DNA of 64,000 nucleotides, from positions 434,001 through 498,000 of the forward strand of contig NZ_CP062976.1 in NCBI RefSeq assembly GCF_014898075.1, in the 5' to 3' direction. The position numbers and the translations under genes are program-made. Positions within the stretch are counted from its first letter, which is position 1. Every line of letters starts with the position of its first letter. Source of the DNA: Neisseria yangbaofengii. Lineage in GTDB: Bacteria; Pseudomonadota; Gammaproteobacteria; Burkholderiales; Neisseriaceae. The notes beneath the pieces were generated by a model. The model saw only the letters and a list, made by a program, of their open reading frames with translations. It was not told the origin of the DNA and did not search any database. Positions 21,126-29,934 of the stretch are shown here, one piece after another.

Positions 21126-21135
21126 GCAGGAATGG

Positions 21136-21175
21136 AGGCTGTCTGAAGTCTTTCATCAGTGTTCAGACGGCCTTT
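21136..21175 (+). terminator. Imperfect DUS-pair terminator of recC
   Basis: AGGCTGTCTGAA (one mismatch to the local DUS) pairs with TTCAGACGGCCT, followed by TTTG, just past the recC stop. Confidence 0.65.
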
Positions 21176-21247
21176 GTTGTGTAAAAGCAATTGGAAAAGC
21201 TGCTTAAAAATTGTACAATCACAGCCCTTTCAAACACGGCGGCAACC

Positions 21248-22246
21248 ATGCAAATCGGCGCATACTCCATTGATACACCCATCGCACTCGCACCCATGGC
21301 AGGCATTACCGACAAACCTTTCCGCCGCTTGTGCCGAGAGTTTGGCGCGGGTTGGGCGGTGTGTGAAATGGTCACCAGCGATCCCGAATTGCGCCGCACC
21401 AAAAAAACCTTGCGCCGCAGCGATTTTTCCGATGAAAACGGCACGGTGGCGGTACAGATTCTCGGCAATGTGCCGCAGGTAATGGCCGAAGCCGCGCGTT
21501 ATAATGTCGAGCTTGGTGCGCAAGTGATTGATATCAATATGGGTTGCCCGGCCAAGAAAGTGTGCAATGTGTTGGCGGGCAGCGCTTTGCTGCAAAACGA
21601 AAAACTGGTGGCCGAAATTCTGCACGCGGTGGTGCAGGCGGTGAATGTGCCTGTCACCCTGAAAACGCGTTTGGGCTGGCACGACGACCATCAAAACCTG
21701 CTTACCATCGCCCAAACCGCCGAAGATGCCGGCATTGCCGCGCTGGCGGTGCACGGCCGTACGCGCACGCAGATGTATCAGGGTGAAGCGCGTTACGAAT
21801 TGATTGCCGAAGCAAAAAGCCGCTTGAAGATGCCGTTGTGGGTTAACGGCGACATCACCTCGCCGCAAAAAGCCGCCGAAGTATTGCAGCAAACCGGTGC
21901 CGACGGTGTGATGATTGGACGGGGCGCACAAGGCCGGCCGTGGCTGTTTCGCGATTTGAAACATTTCGCCGGACACGGCACGCTGCCCGAAGCCTTACCG
22001 CTGAAGCAATGCAGCGATACTGTGCTTGCCCACATCCGCGCCATGCATGAATTTTACGGAGAGCAAAGCGGCTTAAGAATCGCACGCAAACACATTGGCT
22101 GGTATCTTGACTCCATGCCCGAAGGCATCGAAACCCGCCGCGAAATCAACCGCCTGGATTCCGCAGCGGCGCAGTATGATGCGCTGGCGGCTTATTTGGA
22201 CAAACTATCTGAAAAGACTGATACATGGGCGTGTGCTTATCGTTGA
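21248..22246 (+). CDS. dusB: tRNA-dihydrouridine synthase B
   Basis: A 332-residue FMN enzyme that reduces uridine in the tRNA D-loop. APMAGITDKPFRRLCREFG and the catalytic-Cys motif NMGCPAKKVC are diagnostic of Dus; VHGRTRTQMYQG and NGDITSPQ complete the TIM-barrel flavin site. The ATG at 21248 gives the usual short N-terminus MQIGAYSIDTPIALAPMAG; an in-frame TTG at 21191 would add 19 unlikely residues. dusB precedes fis as in many proteobacteria, but here a LysE-family gene intervenes. Confidence 0.92.
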   Translation: MQIGAYSIDTPIALAPMAGITDKPFRRLCREFGAGWAVCEMVTSDPELRRTKKTLRRSDFSDENGTVAVQILGNVPQVMAEAARYNVELGAQVIDINMGCPAKKVCNVLAGSALLQNEKLVAEILHAVVQAVNVPVTLKTRLGWHDDHQNLLTIAQTAEDAGIAALAVHGRTRTQMYQGEARYELIAEAKSRLKMPLWVNGDITSPQKAAEVLQQTGADGVMIGRGAQGRPWLFRDLKHFAGHGTLPEALPLKQCSDTVLAHIRAMHEFYGEQSGLRIARKHIGWYLDSMPEGIETRREINRLDSAAAQYDALAAYLDKLSEKTDTWACAYR

Positions 22247-22540
22247 TTAATTCAAATTAACTGATAAGCAGGGCGCCATCTTCTCCTTAACCTTCTCCCG
22301 TCGGGCGGAAGAGGGGACGGATACGCTAGGTTCGGCGATGGTTGGGGGAATACAAGGCCCGCTAAGCGGTAGATCTGTGGAGGCCATCTGAAAGATTCTG
22401 TTCAAATAAAATTTTCAGACGGCCAAACAGCAACTTAAATACCATTCCCCAATAACCCTGACCCTCTCCCGTCCGGCGGGAGAGGAGGCTCGCCAAACGA
22501 CAATTTAATTTTAATGCCGTCTGAAACATTAAGGAAAATC
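22247..22540. repeat. Intergenic hairpins between dusB and lysE
   Basis: Two related inverted repeats occur: CCTCTCCCG-TCCGG-CGGGAGAGG at 22463-22485, and a weaker CTTCTCCCGTCGGGCGGAAGAG near 22291. A DUS pair, GGCCATCTGAAAGATT (degenerate) and TTTTCAGACGGCC, lies at about 22381-22424. No gene is seen. The CTCCCG hairpins resemble REP-type palindromes; they could also attenuate dusB read-through. Confidence 0.55.
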
Positions 22541-23164
22541 ATGGATTTTTGGCAAGGTTTTTGGCTCATTACCGGCGTGCATATTTTGGCCTGCATGTCA
22601 CCCGGCCCCGACTTTGTGTTGGTGTCGCAGCAATCCTTAAGCCGTGGCCGTGCGGCAGGTTTGCTGACGGCGGTGGGCATTGCGCTGGGCTTTGGCGTGC
22701 ACATCATTTATTCGGTGCTGGGTTTGGTAACCGTAGCGGCGCAATCGGCTACCTTGCTCACCGTGATTAAAATTGTCGGCGGCCTGTACCTGATTTATAT
22801 CGGCTATAAAGGGCTGACGGCAAAAGCAGCGGACGAAGTGACCGAAATCCGTGCCGAAGTGACGGCCGAACCGGCATGGCAAATCATTTGGCGCGGCGTG
22901 TTGTGTAATGTGCTGAATCCGAAAGCGGTGGTGTATATGTTGTCGCTGTTTACCGTGGTGTTGTCGCCGACTATGCCGATGTGGCAGATGGCGGCTTACG
23001 GCGCATGGATGACGTTGATGCTGTTTATTTGGTTCGGCTTGGTGGCGTTGATGCTGTCGGCGCCGGCAGTTAACCGCCGTTTCCGGCGTTTCGGCCATTG
23101 GATAGACCGCGTGTGCGGAGGTGTATTGGCATTATTGGGGATAAAAGTGATGAGCGGCAGCTAG
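22541..23164 (+). CDS. LysE/RhtB-family amino-acid exporter
   Basis: 207 residues, the typical size of this family, with about six hydrophobic segments. ACMSPGPDFVLVSQQSLSRG near the N-terminus is the family signature, and NPKAVVYMLSLF is the second conserved block. The start at 22541 has AAGGA seven bases upstream. The earlier in-frame ATG at 22514 belongs to a DUS (ATGCCGTCTGAA) and is unlikely to be used. Substrate cannot be told from sequence; homoserine, threonine, lysine or arginine export is typical. It sits between dusB and fis. Confidence 0.88.
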   Translation: MDFWQGFWLITGVHILACMSPGPDFVLVSQQSLSRGRAAGLLTAVGIALGFGVHIIYSVLGLVTVAAQSATLLTVIKIVGGLYLIYIGYKGLTAKAADEVTEIRAEVTAEPAWQIIWRGVLCNVLNPKAVVYMLSLFTVVLSPTMPMWQMAAYGAWMTLMLFIWFGLVALMLSAPAVNRRFRRFGHWIDRVCGGVLALLGIKVMSGS

Positions 23165-23206
23165 TGTGAGGCCGTCCGAACAGAATGTAAACGAAAAGAG
23201 CAAACG

Positions 23207-23452
23207 ATGAAAACGCAAACAGTCGATATCGCGCAATGTGTGGCGCAAAATTTAAAACAATACTTCAAAGACTTAGCCGGTGAAACGCCGGTGGGCGTGT
23301 ACGATATGGTGCTGCATCAAGTCGAAAAACCCATGCTGCAATGCGTGATGGACGAATGCAACGGCAATCAATCGAAAGCCGCCGCCATGCTGGGTTTGAA
23401 CCGCAATACCTTGCGCAAAAAATTATTGCAGCACGGTTTGTTGGACGATTAA
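23207..23452 (+). CDS. fis: Fis-family DNA-binding protein
   Basis: 81 residues. The C-terminal helix-turn-helix reads GNQSKAAAMLGLNRNTLRKKL, the hallmark of Fis; the N-terminal half forms the dimerisation helices. Fis is a nucleoid protein and global regulator of rRNA and recombination sites. The neisserial form is shorter than the 98-residue E. coli Fis. GAGCAAACG precedes the ATG weakly. It is the last gene of the dusB-lysE-fis run, and its terminator has been split by an IS3-type element. Confidence 0.9.
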   Translation: MKTQTVDIAQCVAQNLKQYFKDLAGETPVGVYDMVLHQVEKPMLQCVMDECNGNQSKAAAMLGLNRNTLRKKLLQHGLLDD

Positions 23453-23480
23453 AAGAGCGAAACAGGCCGTCTGAAAACAC

Positions 23481-24077
23481 TGAACTGCCCCCAATACTTG
23501 GACAAGTTAAGAATCTTTCTCAAACAGCCTTTTCAAGCTGGGTTCTGTAGCCGACAGGACTCAGCTTTTTTAAGTTTAAACTAATCCGCTCATGATTGTA
23601 GTAACGTATGTAATCATCTATTACCTCTGTCAGCTCTGCCACCGACAACGCACCTTCCTGATAGAAGCTCTCTTCTTTTAATGTACCGAAGAAACGCTCC
23701 ATCGGCGCATTGTCCCGCCAATTTCCTTTGCGCGACATGCTTTGCACCATTCCTTTCCCAGCCAGTTTCGCCCGATAAGCCCCGGTGCGGTAAAGCACAC
23801 CCTGGTCGGAATGCAGCAGCGGCGTTTGGCCTTTCAGACGGCCAAATGCTTTATCCAACATTTGCGCCACCATTTTACTGTTTGCTCTGCGGCTTAAAGA
23901 ATAGGCCACAATCTCCCGATTAAACACATCCAATATCGGCGATAAGTACAGCTTCCCGTCTGTGCATTTGGTGATAATGGAGTGCGGCTTGGTATTTGAA
24001 GTGTAGGTTATATTTGGACATAAGAAAACTGCACCTTTTAAAGTTGGAGGGGTGTCCAACTTTTGGGGTGCAGTTCA
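23481..24077. mobile_element. Internally deleted IS3-family element (IS150-like)
   Basis: The ends TGAACTGC(C)CCCAATACTTGGAC at 23481 and, inverted, TGAACTGCACCCCAAAAGTTGGAC at 24077 are typical IS3/IS150-type termini. At 597 bp the element is about half the expected length. Reading from the right end, the start of orfA (MSKYNLHFKYQA) is followed within about 20 codons by the C-terminal half of orfB, so a central part has been lost. It is non-autonomous. Confidence 0.85.
23520..24059 (-). pseudogene. Truncated IS3-family transposase OrfB
   Basis: The C-terminal integrase part is preserved: LYLSPILDVFNREIVAYSL, LLHSDQGVLYR (second catalytic Asp) and NAPMERFFGTLKEE (catalytic Glu), then YIRYYNHERI. 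The N-terminal part, including the first catalytic Asp (normally in a TDITE-type motif), is missing because of the internal deletion. The protein cannot be an active transposase. Confidence 0.85.
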
Positions 24078-24110
24078 GTTTTCAGACGGCCTTGTAAATG
24101 AAACTATTTT

Positions 24111-24953
24111 TTAGCAAGACACGCCGACTGCACGCGCCAACGCCAAACCTTCTTCCACGCTCATGTAAATGGCAGTATGCGGTTTGTCGGAGCGGACAAT
24201 ATCGCCTTGCCGGAACATCACCAGTTCATTCACCGCCAATTGGTGCCAAGTTTCGTCGCGGGTCAATGGCAGGGTGGCGATTACCGCGACTTTGTCGTTG
24301 GGTGTGGTCACTTCGGCAAAATCGATCATCACGTCATCATCTAGCAAACGGGCTTTGCCAAACGGCGCTTTGCGTACGATGTAATGCAGCAAAGTGCTGG
24401 CATGGGCAAACAGGCAATCGCCGTTGGACATCACAAAATTAAACAACCCGTAGGTACGAATCTGGCGGGTTAACTCGCTGATGGCGGCAAATAAGGTTAC
24501 TTCATCAGGTTTTTCGCTAAATTTCTGGCGCAAGCGGTTGAGGATATAGCAAAATGCACGTTCCGAATCGGTGCAGCCGACGGCACGGTAGAAATCGCCT
24601 TGTTCGGGAGTAAAATCAATCAGATGGCCGTTGTGGGCAAACAGCCAATATTCCCCCCACATTTCGCGCACAAATGGGTGCGTGTTTGCGAGAGAAGTTT
24701 GGCCTTGGGAGGCTTTGCGGATATGCGCAATGACGTTTTCCGATTTGATGGGATAATCGCGCACCAAATCTGCAACCGGCGAATTGGCGCTTGGTTTGTC
24801 ATCATGAAACAGGCGGATGCCTTTGCCTTCGAAAAAGCCGATACCGAAGCCGTCTGCATGGTGGTCGGTGATGCCGCCACGCCGTCTGAAACCTTCAAAC
24901 GAAAACGTGATGTCGGTAGGGGTATTGCAGTTCATGCCGAGCAGTTGGCACAT
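24111..24953 (-). CDS. Class II glutamine amidotransferase (YafJ-like)
   Basis: 280 residues. The ATG at 24953 gives MCQLLGMNCNTP, placing the catalytic N-terminal nucleophile Cys at position 2, as required for Ntn-type amidotransferases; a TTG two codons earlier would bury it. HADGFGIGFFEG, HIRKASQG, NTHPF and FAHNG are the glutamine-binding and active-site blocks. This stand-alone glutaminase fold resembles YafJ/EgtC; the acceptor substrate is unknown. It is convergent with fis. Confidence 0.87.
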   Translation of the reverse strand: MCQLLGMNCNTPTDITFSFEGFRRRGGITDHHADGFGIGFFEGKGIRLFHDDKPSANSPVADLVRDYPIKSENVIAHIRKASQGQTSLANTHPFVREMWGEYWLFAHNGHLIDFTPEQGDFYRAVGCTDSERAFCYILNRLRQKFSEKPDEVTLFAAISELTRQIRTYGLFNFVMSNGDCLFAHASTLLHYIVRKAPFGKARLLDDDVMIDFAEVTTPNDKVAVIATLPLTRDETWHQLAVNELVMFRQGDIVRSDKPHTAIYMSVEEGLALARAVGVSC

Positions 24954-25056
24954 GGACAAAGCCTTTATGAATGTGGAAGCGAGACATTGGATTATGGTAT
25001 ATCAGACAAGGGATTTCAATAGCTTTGTGGTGCTATGGTTAGCGTGAATCGGAATA

Positions 25057-25074
25057 TATAGTGAATCCACTATA
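25057..25074. repeat. Solo IS630-type end or palindrome
   Basis: TATAGTG-AATC-CACTATA is a palindrome. Its right half (AGTGAATCCACTATA) is the exact reverse complement of the first 15 bases of the IS630-type left end at 14910, which suggests the footprint of a lost element. Confidence 0.5.
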
Positions 25075-25077
25075 GCT

Positions 25078-25227
25078 TGAGACCTTTGCAAAATTTCCAT
25101 CTTTGGCACATTCTTCGTTATGCACCGCTCGAAAACCTGTCTATCTAGATGATATGCCTGCGCTTTCCGTACTGCTATAACTTTTGAACGGTACTTAAAT
25201 CAATCCGGAGATTTTGCAAAGGTCTCA
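25078..25227. mobile_element. 150-bp MITE-like element
   Basis: Terminal inverted repeats of about 20 bp, TGAGACCTTTGCAAAATTTCC and (inverted) TGAGACCTTTGCAAAATCTCC, differ at one base. They are flanked by GCT on both sides, a possible 3-bp target duplication. There is no coding capacity. The ends match the GAGACCTTTGCAAAA motif at 15934 and probably derive from an IS5-family element. Confidence 0.7.
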
Positions 25228-25231
25228 GCTT

Positions 25232-25287
25232 AAGGCCGTCTGAAAGATTGGCAAAATAATGCTTGCCTAATCTTTCAGACGGCCTTT
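25232..25287 (-). terminator. Extended DUS-pair terminator of aroB
   Basis: AAGGCCGTCTGAAAGATT and AATCTTTCAGACGGCCTT pair over 18 bp, with further GCAA/TTGC pairing toward the loop, just below the aroB stop. Confidence 0.8.
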
Positions 25288-25305
25288 CTCATGATTCGAT
25301 ATCGC

Positions 25306-26385
25306 TTACAAATAAGGCTGCAATGTACGCTCAAGAATAGCCATATCGGTAATTTCGGTGATGTTGGCTTCGCCTAGGCGGTTTAAACCGATGAAACGCA
25401 TCACGCCGCTGCTGACCTTCTTGTCGTGGCTCATGTGTTCAATCCATTTTTCAAACGCAAACTTCGGTGGAGCGGCAGGTAGTTTGGCGGCTTCCAGTAA
25501 AGCGGCGATGCGTTGGGTATCGGCGGTGGCGGTTTTGCCCAATTGCTCTGATAAGCGGGCGGCCAATACTGTGCCGGCAGCCACGGCTTCACCGTGTAAC
25601 CAAACGCCGTAACCCATTTCGGCTTCGATGGCATGGCCGAAGGTGTGGCCTAGATTTAACCATGCACGGATGCCTTGTTCGGTTTCGTCTTGTGATACGA
25701 TGTCGGCTTTCATTTTGCAGCAATGGTAAACCGCTTGTGCGAATTTTTCGGGATGATGCCCCATTAAATCAGGCATATTTTGTTCCAACCAAACAAAGAA
25801 ATCGGCATCACCCAGCGCACCGTATTTCACTACTTCAGCCATGCCGGCGGACAATTCGCGCTGTGGTAAAGTTTGCAGCGTGCTTAAATCAGCAAGTACA
25901 GCTTGTGGCTGGTAAAATGCCCCAATCATGTTTTTGCCCAATGGGTGATTGATGGCCGTTTTGCCGCCAACGGAAGAATCCACTTGGCTTAACAAGGTGG
26001 TCGGCACTTGAATAAACGGTGCGCCGCGTTGGTAAGTCGCCGCGGCAAAACCAACCATGTCACCAATCACACCGCCACCCAATGCGATTAAGGTGGTTTT
26101 GCGTTCGGCGTGGTTTTGCATCAAATCATCGAAAATCAGGTTTAGGGTTTGCCAATTTTTATGTTCTTCTCCATCGGGAAGAATAATGCTGAAATGGACG
26201 ATGCCAAGTTTGTCTAAGGCCGTCTGAACACTTTTTAAATATAGTGGGGCAATGGTTTCATTGGTGATGATGGCGGCTTTTTTCGTTAAATAAGGTTGCA
26301 ACAATTTATCGGCTTGAGCCAGTAAATTTTGGCCGATAAAAATCGGATATTGATGCGAAGGGGTTTGAACGCTTAGGGTGTGCAT
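25306..26385 (-). CDS. aroB: 3-dehydroquinate synthase
   Basis: 359 residues, the normal length. It converts DAHP to 3-dehydroquinate in the shikimate pathway using NAD and a divalent metal. [46 protein letters not shown] and the metal-site HTFGHAIE with HGEAVAAG are present. The start at 26385 has TAGGAA upstream and gives MHTLSVQTP; an earlier in-frame ATG at 26433 is created by an overlapping DUS. Downstream of aroK on the same strand, separated by a DUS hairpin. Confidence 0.95.
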   Translation of the reverse strand: MHTLSVQTPSHQYPIFIGQNLLAQADKLLQPYLTKKAAIITNETIAPLYLKSVQTALDKLGIVHFSIILPDGEEHKNWQTLNLIFDDLMQNHAERKTTLIALGGGVIGDMVGFAAATYQRGAPFIQVPTTLLSQVDSSVGGKTAINHPLGKNMIGAFYQPQAVLADLSTLQTLPQRELSAGMAEVVKYGALGDADFFVWLEQNMPDLMGHHPEKFAQAVYHCCKMKADIVSQDETEQGIRAWLNLGHTFGHAIEAEMGYGVWLHGEAVAAGTVLAARLSEQLGKTATADTQRIAALLEAAKLPAAPPKFAFEKWIEHMSHDKKVSSGVMRFIGLNRLGEANITEITDMAILERTLQPYL

Positions 26386-26414
26386 GATTATTCCTACGTG
26401 TGTCAGTTGACGAG

Positions 26415-26461
26415 AAAGGCCGTCTGAAAGCATGAAAAAATTCTGTTTTCAGACGGCCTTT
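26415..26461 (-). terminator. DUS-pair hairpin between aroK and aroB
   Basis: AAAGGCCGTCTGAAAGCATG... pairs with TTTTCAGACGGCCTTT. It may lower read-through from aroK into aroB, so aroB could have its own promoter. Confidence 0.65.
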
Positions 26462-26482
26462 GCCGTAATATTGCCATCTGTG

Positions 26483-27007
26483 TTAACCGGCTTGCAGGGC
26501 ATTGAGCAGGCGGTTGACAGTTTTTTGATAATGTTCTGATTCAATTACCAGATGCGCGGTTTCGCGGTAGATACTGTCGCGGATGCCGTATAGCTCTTGC
26601 AGTTTGCCAAGCGGGTCTTCGACTTGCAACAATGGTCGGTTGGTGTCGTAGCGGGTACGTTCCAACAGGATTTCCGGGCGGGTATGCAGATAAACAACGG
26701 TGCCGTGTTCTCTTAAGCATTTGCGGTTTTCTTCACGTAAGGGAGCACCACCGCCGGTAGATAATACAATGTTCTCCAGCGCGCACAATTTTTTAAGCAT
26801 ATTGCTTTCGCGGTCGCGAAAACCCTGTTCGCCTTCCATTTCAAAAATAGTCGGGATAGATACGCCGGACGCTAAGCAGATTTCATGGTCGCTGTCGTAA
26901 AAGGGACGGTCGAGCATTTGGGCGATATGTTTGCCCAAAGTGGTTTTGCCTGCGCCCATCAGTCCGATAAAAATTAAGTTGCCGTTGATTTTTTCCATAG
27001 TAGCCAT
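26483..27007 (-). CDS. aroK: Shikimate kinase
   Basis: 174 residues. It phosphorylates shikimate at the 3-OH with ATP. Walker [10 protein letters not shown] near residues 15-23, FYDSDHEI (shikimate-binding Asp), FRDRES and LSTGGGAPL are all present, and the lid region [11 protein letters not shown] follows. A second ATG three codons in (26998) is an equally plausible start; neither has a clear ribosome binding site. aroK-aroB downstream of pilQ is a conserved neisserial arrangement, here separated from pilQ by a hairpin terminator. Confidence 0.94.
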   Translation of the reverse strand: MATMEKINGNLIFIGLMGAGKTTLGKHIAQMLDRPFYDSDHEICLASGVSIPTIFEMEGEQGFRDRESNMLKKLCALENIVLSTGGGAPLREENRKCLREHGTVVYLHTRPEILLERTRYDTNRPLLQVEDPLGKLQELYGIRDSIYRETAHLVIESEHYQKTVNRLLNALQAG

Positions 27008-27075
27008 TCTATACGAAATTGGCAGGAAAATGTTTTATTCTGAATATTTCTCATTTTTTACGCAAGGAAATATTA

Positions 27076-27111
27076 AAACGGGCATACATTCGAGAATATG
27101 TATGCCCGTTT
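27076..27111 (-). terminator. Rho-independent terminator of the pil operon
   Basis: AAACGGGCATACAT and ATGTATGCCCGTTT form a 14-bp perfect stem with an 8-nt loop; on the minus strand it is followed by TTAATATTT. It lies eight bases beyond the pilQ stop. Confidence 0.85.
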
Positions 27112-27118
27112 AGCAGGA

Positions 27119-29302
27119 TTAGTAGCGCAAGTTGTTGCCTACGCTATCCATAATGCGCGGCGTGATGAAAACCAGCAATTCACGGCGCGCTTCATTGCGG
27201 CTGCGTGATTTGAACAAGTTACCTACTACAGGAATATCGCCCAATAAAGGTACTTTGTTGACAGTATTGGAATTTTCTTCCTCGTAAATACCGCCCACAA
27301 TCAAGGTGCCGCCATCTTCCACCATGGCTTGCGTGTTCAGGCTCTTGGTGCTGATACACATGGTGCTCAATGAATCTACGGTACAGTTTTGCGGTGTATC
27401 TTTATTGATTTTCACCGTCATAATGATTTGGCCGTCAGGCGTGATATTCGGCGTTACCGTCAAGCCTAATACCGCTTTTTTAAACGATACCGAGGTAGCA
27501 CCGCTCGAAGTCGCTTCTTGGTAAGGAATTTCTGTACCCGATTCGATGGTCGCTTCTTTGCGGTCTTGTGTCAGCACGCGCGGATTGGAAATAGTTTTGC
27601 TCTTATTTTGGCCTTCGGCTGCGGCTAATTCCAAGCCCAATGCGCCGGAGGCAAGCGAGCGGACCAAGGCAATTGATGTGGTTGCTGCATTGGTGGTTGG
27701 CAGGCTAATGTTTGGGCTCATTTCCAAAGCGGCCAAAGCAGGGATGGTGGTAGAACCGCTTAAAATAGCGTTGGCTGCAGCTATATTGTTATTGTAAGCA
27801 GTACCGGTATTCTTTACAGCATTTGACCAGCTTGAACCCCAAGTATTGCGGCCTTTAATGCCTGTATAGCCGAATTTTACACCCAAATCGCGTGAGAAGC
27901 CTTCGTCTGCTTCTACGATTCGTGCTTCAACCATGACTTGGCGTGTCGGAACGTCCAGCTCGTTAATCAGCTTGCGGAATTTCTCAATCACGCTGTGATT
28001 ATCGGTAATAATCAAAGTATTGGTGGCAGGGTCAATCAAGGCGCTGCCGCGGTTGCTTAACAAGGTATTGCGGGTATTGCTGTTACCGCTACCGCCGTTT
28101 TCTTCAATACGAAGGATTTTGCGGAATTCTTCAACGTTTTTGTATTTCAGTTGGAAGGTTTGAGACAATAATGGACCTAATTCGGCAATCTCTTTTTCTG
28201 CTTGTAAGAAAGCTTTATCTTTAGCCAATAATTCATCGCGCGGAGCGATATTGATGATATTGCCTTGGCGGCGCATGCCTAAGTTACGCGCCTGCATTAC
28301 CAAATCTAACGCCTGATCCCAAGGTACGTCTTTTAAAGATAAAGTCATTTTGCCGTTAACCGTGTCGCTGGCCACGATATTCATGCCTGATTCTTTAGAC
28401 AAAATCTGCAAAATGGTACGGACTTCTATATCTTGGAAATCCAAAGAAATTTTGCGGCCGTTGAAAGATTTGTTGGCATTGTTGGGCAAGCCGCGGCTTT
28501 CGGTTGTAGCAGCTTTGGGTACGATTTCAAAGGTATGGCGACCGGCAGCAGATTTGGTGTCAATGTCCCAGTTGCCTTTGGTGCGGATAATCAATTGTGT
28601 TGCATTGCCAATACGTTTTAAAGTCACGTTTTGCACCGGTGTATTGAAGTCTCCCACATCTAAATTACGTTGTGCTTGGGTTGGTAGAGGGTGATTTTTT
28701 AAGGTAATCACCACACGGTCGCGCTCTTGTTTCACGTCAGGGCTGCCTGAGAAGGTGGGGGCTGATAATTCTACAACACCTGAATTACGCAAACCTTTGC
28801 GGAAATCAACATTGGCACTGGTGGCTACTTGGCTGGTTTGAGTAGCACGGGCTACGGCAGGAGTAGGGGCAGATGTCGGAGCGGAATAGGTGCTTGCCGG
28901 CGCAGCCATATTTTGATCAGCGGCTTCGCTGACATAAACCCATACTTCGTTACCACGGATTTCGGTGTTGTATTGGCCTGTTTTGTTCAAGCCCAACAAA
29001 ATGCGGGCGCGATCGTTGTTTTGAGCCGCGGTAATTTGGTTCAATAAAGGGTCTGAATATTCTAATACCGGTTGGGATAATTGAATATTGGTGTTGGCAA
29101 AGTCCAAGGCAATGCGTGACGGTGTCGACGTTACAAAACCGGTAGGGCTGGTAATATCGCTATCAAAACGGATTTTGATGATTTTTTGATTGTCAGGCAA
29201 AGTCGATACGTTGATATCGGTGATATTGCCGGCGAAGGCCGCCTGAACAGCCATTGCCATACTCAGAGCAGCAAAGAGTTTTGTCATACGGTTGATTTTC
29301 AT
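27119..29302 (-). CDS. pilQ: Type IV pilus secretin PilQ
   Basis: 727 residues with signal peptide [24 protein letters not shown]. Order: two AMIN-like domains (about 25-120 and 165-265), the secretin N0/STN domain ([19 protein letters not shown], about 280-345), an N1 domain, and the C-terminal secretin barrel ending in [18 protein letters not shown] and LLVFITPRI. It forms the outer-membrane pore through which pili extrude and, in Neisseria, through which transforming DNA enters. The meningococcal small basic octapeptide repeats are absent, the linker between AMIN domains being short and rich in A, P, T and S. Last gene of pilMNOPQ. Confidence 0.96.
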   Translation of the reverse strand: MKINRMTKLFAALSMAMAVQAAFAGNITDINVSTLPDNQKIIKIRFDSDITSPTGFVTSTPSRIALDFANTNIQLSQPVLEYSDPLLNQITAAQNNDRARILLGLNKTGQYNTEIRGNEVWVYVSEAADQNMAAPASTYSAPTSAPTPAVARATQTSQVATSANVDFRKGLRNSGVVELSAPTFSGSPDVKQERDRVVITLKNHPLPTQAQRNLDVGDFNTPVQNVTLKRIGNATQLIIRTKGNWDIDTKSAAGRHTFEIVPKAATTESRGLPNNANKSFNGRKISLDFQDIEVRTILQILSKESGMNIVASDTVNGKMTLSLKDVPWDQALDLVMQARNLGMRRQGNIINIAPRDELLAKDKAFLQAEKEIAELGPLLSQTFQLKYKNVEEFRKILRIEENGGSGNSNTRNTLLSNRGSALIDPATNTLIITDNHSVIEKFRKLINELDVPTRQVMVEARIVEADEGFSRDLGVKFGYTGIKGRNTWGSSWSNAVKNTGTAYNNNIAAANAILSGSTTIPALAALEMSPNISLPTTNAATTSIALVRSLASGALGLELAAAEGQNKSKTISNPRVLTQDRKEATIESGTEIPYQEATSSGATSVSFKKAVLGLTVTPNITPDGQIIMTVKINKDTPQNCTVDSLSTMCISTKSLNTQAMVEDGGTLIVGGIYEEENSNTVNKVPLLGDIPVVGNLFKSRSRNEARRELLVFITPRIMDSVGNNLRY

Positions 29303-29320
29303 AAAGTGAGACCCCCTTAA

Positions 29321-29914
29321 TTAATTTGTAACAAGCGCAGCATTTTCGCCGACAGGTGCAGATTGTTGTGCTGTAGGTGTAACGGTTTGCGGCAGGTTGC
29401 TGCTGTCCGATTGGCTGCTTAAAGGCAATTCGGCTGTGCGGTAAATCCAGTTGCCGTAACTGTCTTCAACCATTTCGGTAATGATGATTTTATCTTCGGT
29501 AATCCGTTGGATTTTACCGTAATTTTGTCCAATGTAATTACCCGGTACGACGGTGTAGACATGATTTTCGGCTTGGATGAAGCCGGAAATGCGGTTGCCG
29601 TTGCGCAAGCTGCCGACATAACGAAGATTTTCTAAGCTGAATGCTTCTAAAGTCTCCTTGGTGCGGCGCAGGTCAGGAGCATTGCTGCCGGTTTTAGCGG
29701 TTAAGTTTTGCAGACGGCGGGAGTCAAATGCGTTCGGGCCGGAATAGCTTGGCGGAATATACGCTTTAGGCGGTGTCACAGTCGGTTCTTCAAAAGGAAT
29801 AATGTGTTTCTTGGCATCTGCGCGGGTTTGCGTCATCCATTGACTTAAATCGTCATAAGTCGGGGTGCATGCCGCAAGGCTGAAAACGCCTAGGAGTAAG
29901 ATAGTATTTTTCAT
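29321..29914 (-). CDS. pilP: Type IV pilus assembly lipoprotein PilP
   Basis: 197 residues. The lipoprotein signal ends in LAAC (Cys16), then YDDLSQWM. The C-terminal beta domain (LENLRYVGSLRNG, VPGNYIGQNYGKI) is the HR-like fold that contacts PilQ, and PilP also binds the PilN/PilO periplasmic domains, bridging inner and outer membrane. The C-terminal tail is rich in S, Q and T. Gaps of 18-20 bp to pilQ and pilO indicate one transcript. Confidence 0.95.
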   Translation of the reverse strand: MKNTILLLGVFSLAACTPTYDDLSQWMTQTRADAKKHIIPFEEPTVTPPKAYIPPSYSGPNAFDSRRLQNLTAKTGSNAPDLRRTKETLEAFSLENLRYVGSLRNGNRISGFIQAENHVYTVVPGNYIGQNYGKIQRITEDKIIITEMVEDSYGNWIYRTAELPLSSQSDSSNLPQTVTPTAQQSAPVGENAALVTN

Positions 29915-29934
29915 GATTTCCCTATATTACTTTT

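Larger units (their letters stand above)
23464..24092. terminator. DUS-pair terminator split by an IS insertion
   Basis: AGGCCGTCTGAAAACAC at 23464-23480 and GTTTTCAGACGGCCTT at 24078-24092 would form one hairpin between the convergent fis and glutamine amidotransferase genes if the 597-bp IS remnant were removed. Confidence 0.7.

Noticed and set aside
22514-22540. Upstream ATG for the LysE-family gene
   Set aside because: The ATG is the first codon of a DUS (ATGCCGTCTGAA); the next ATG has a proper ribosome binding site.
26386-26433. N-terminal extension of AroB
   Set aside because: It would be translated from an inverted DUS; the family N-terminus and ribosome binding site fit 26385.
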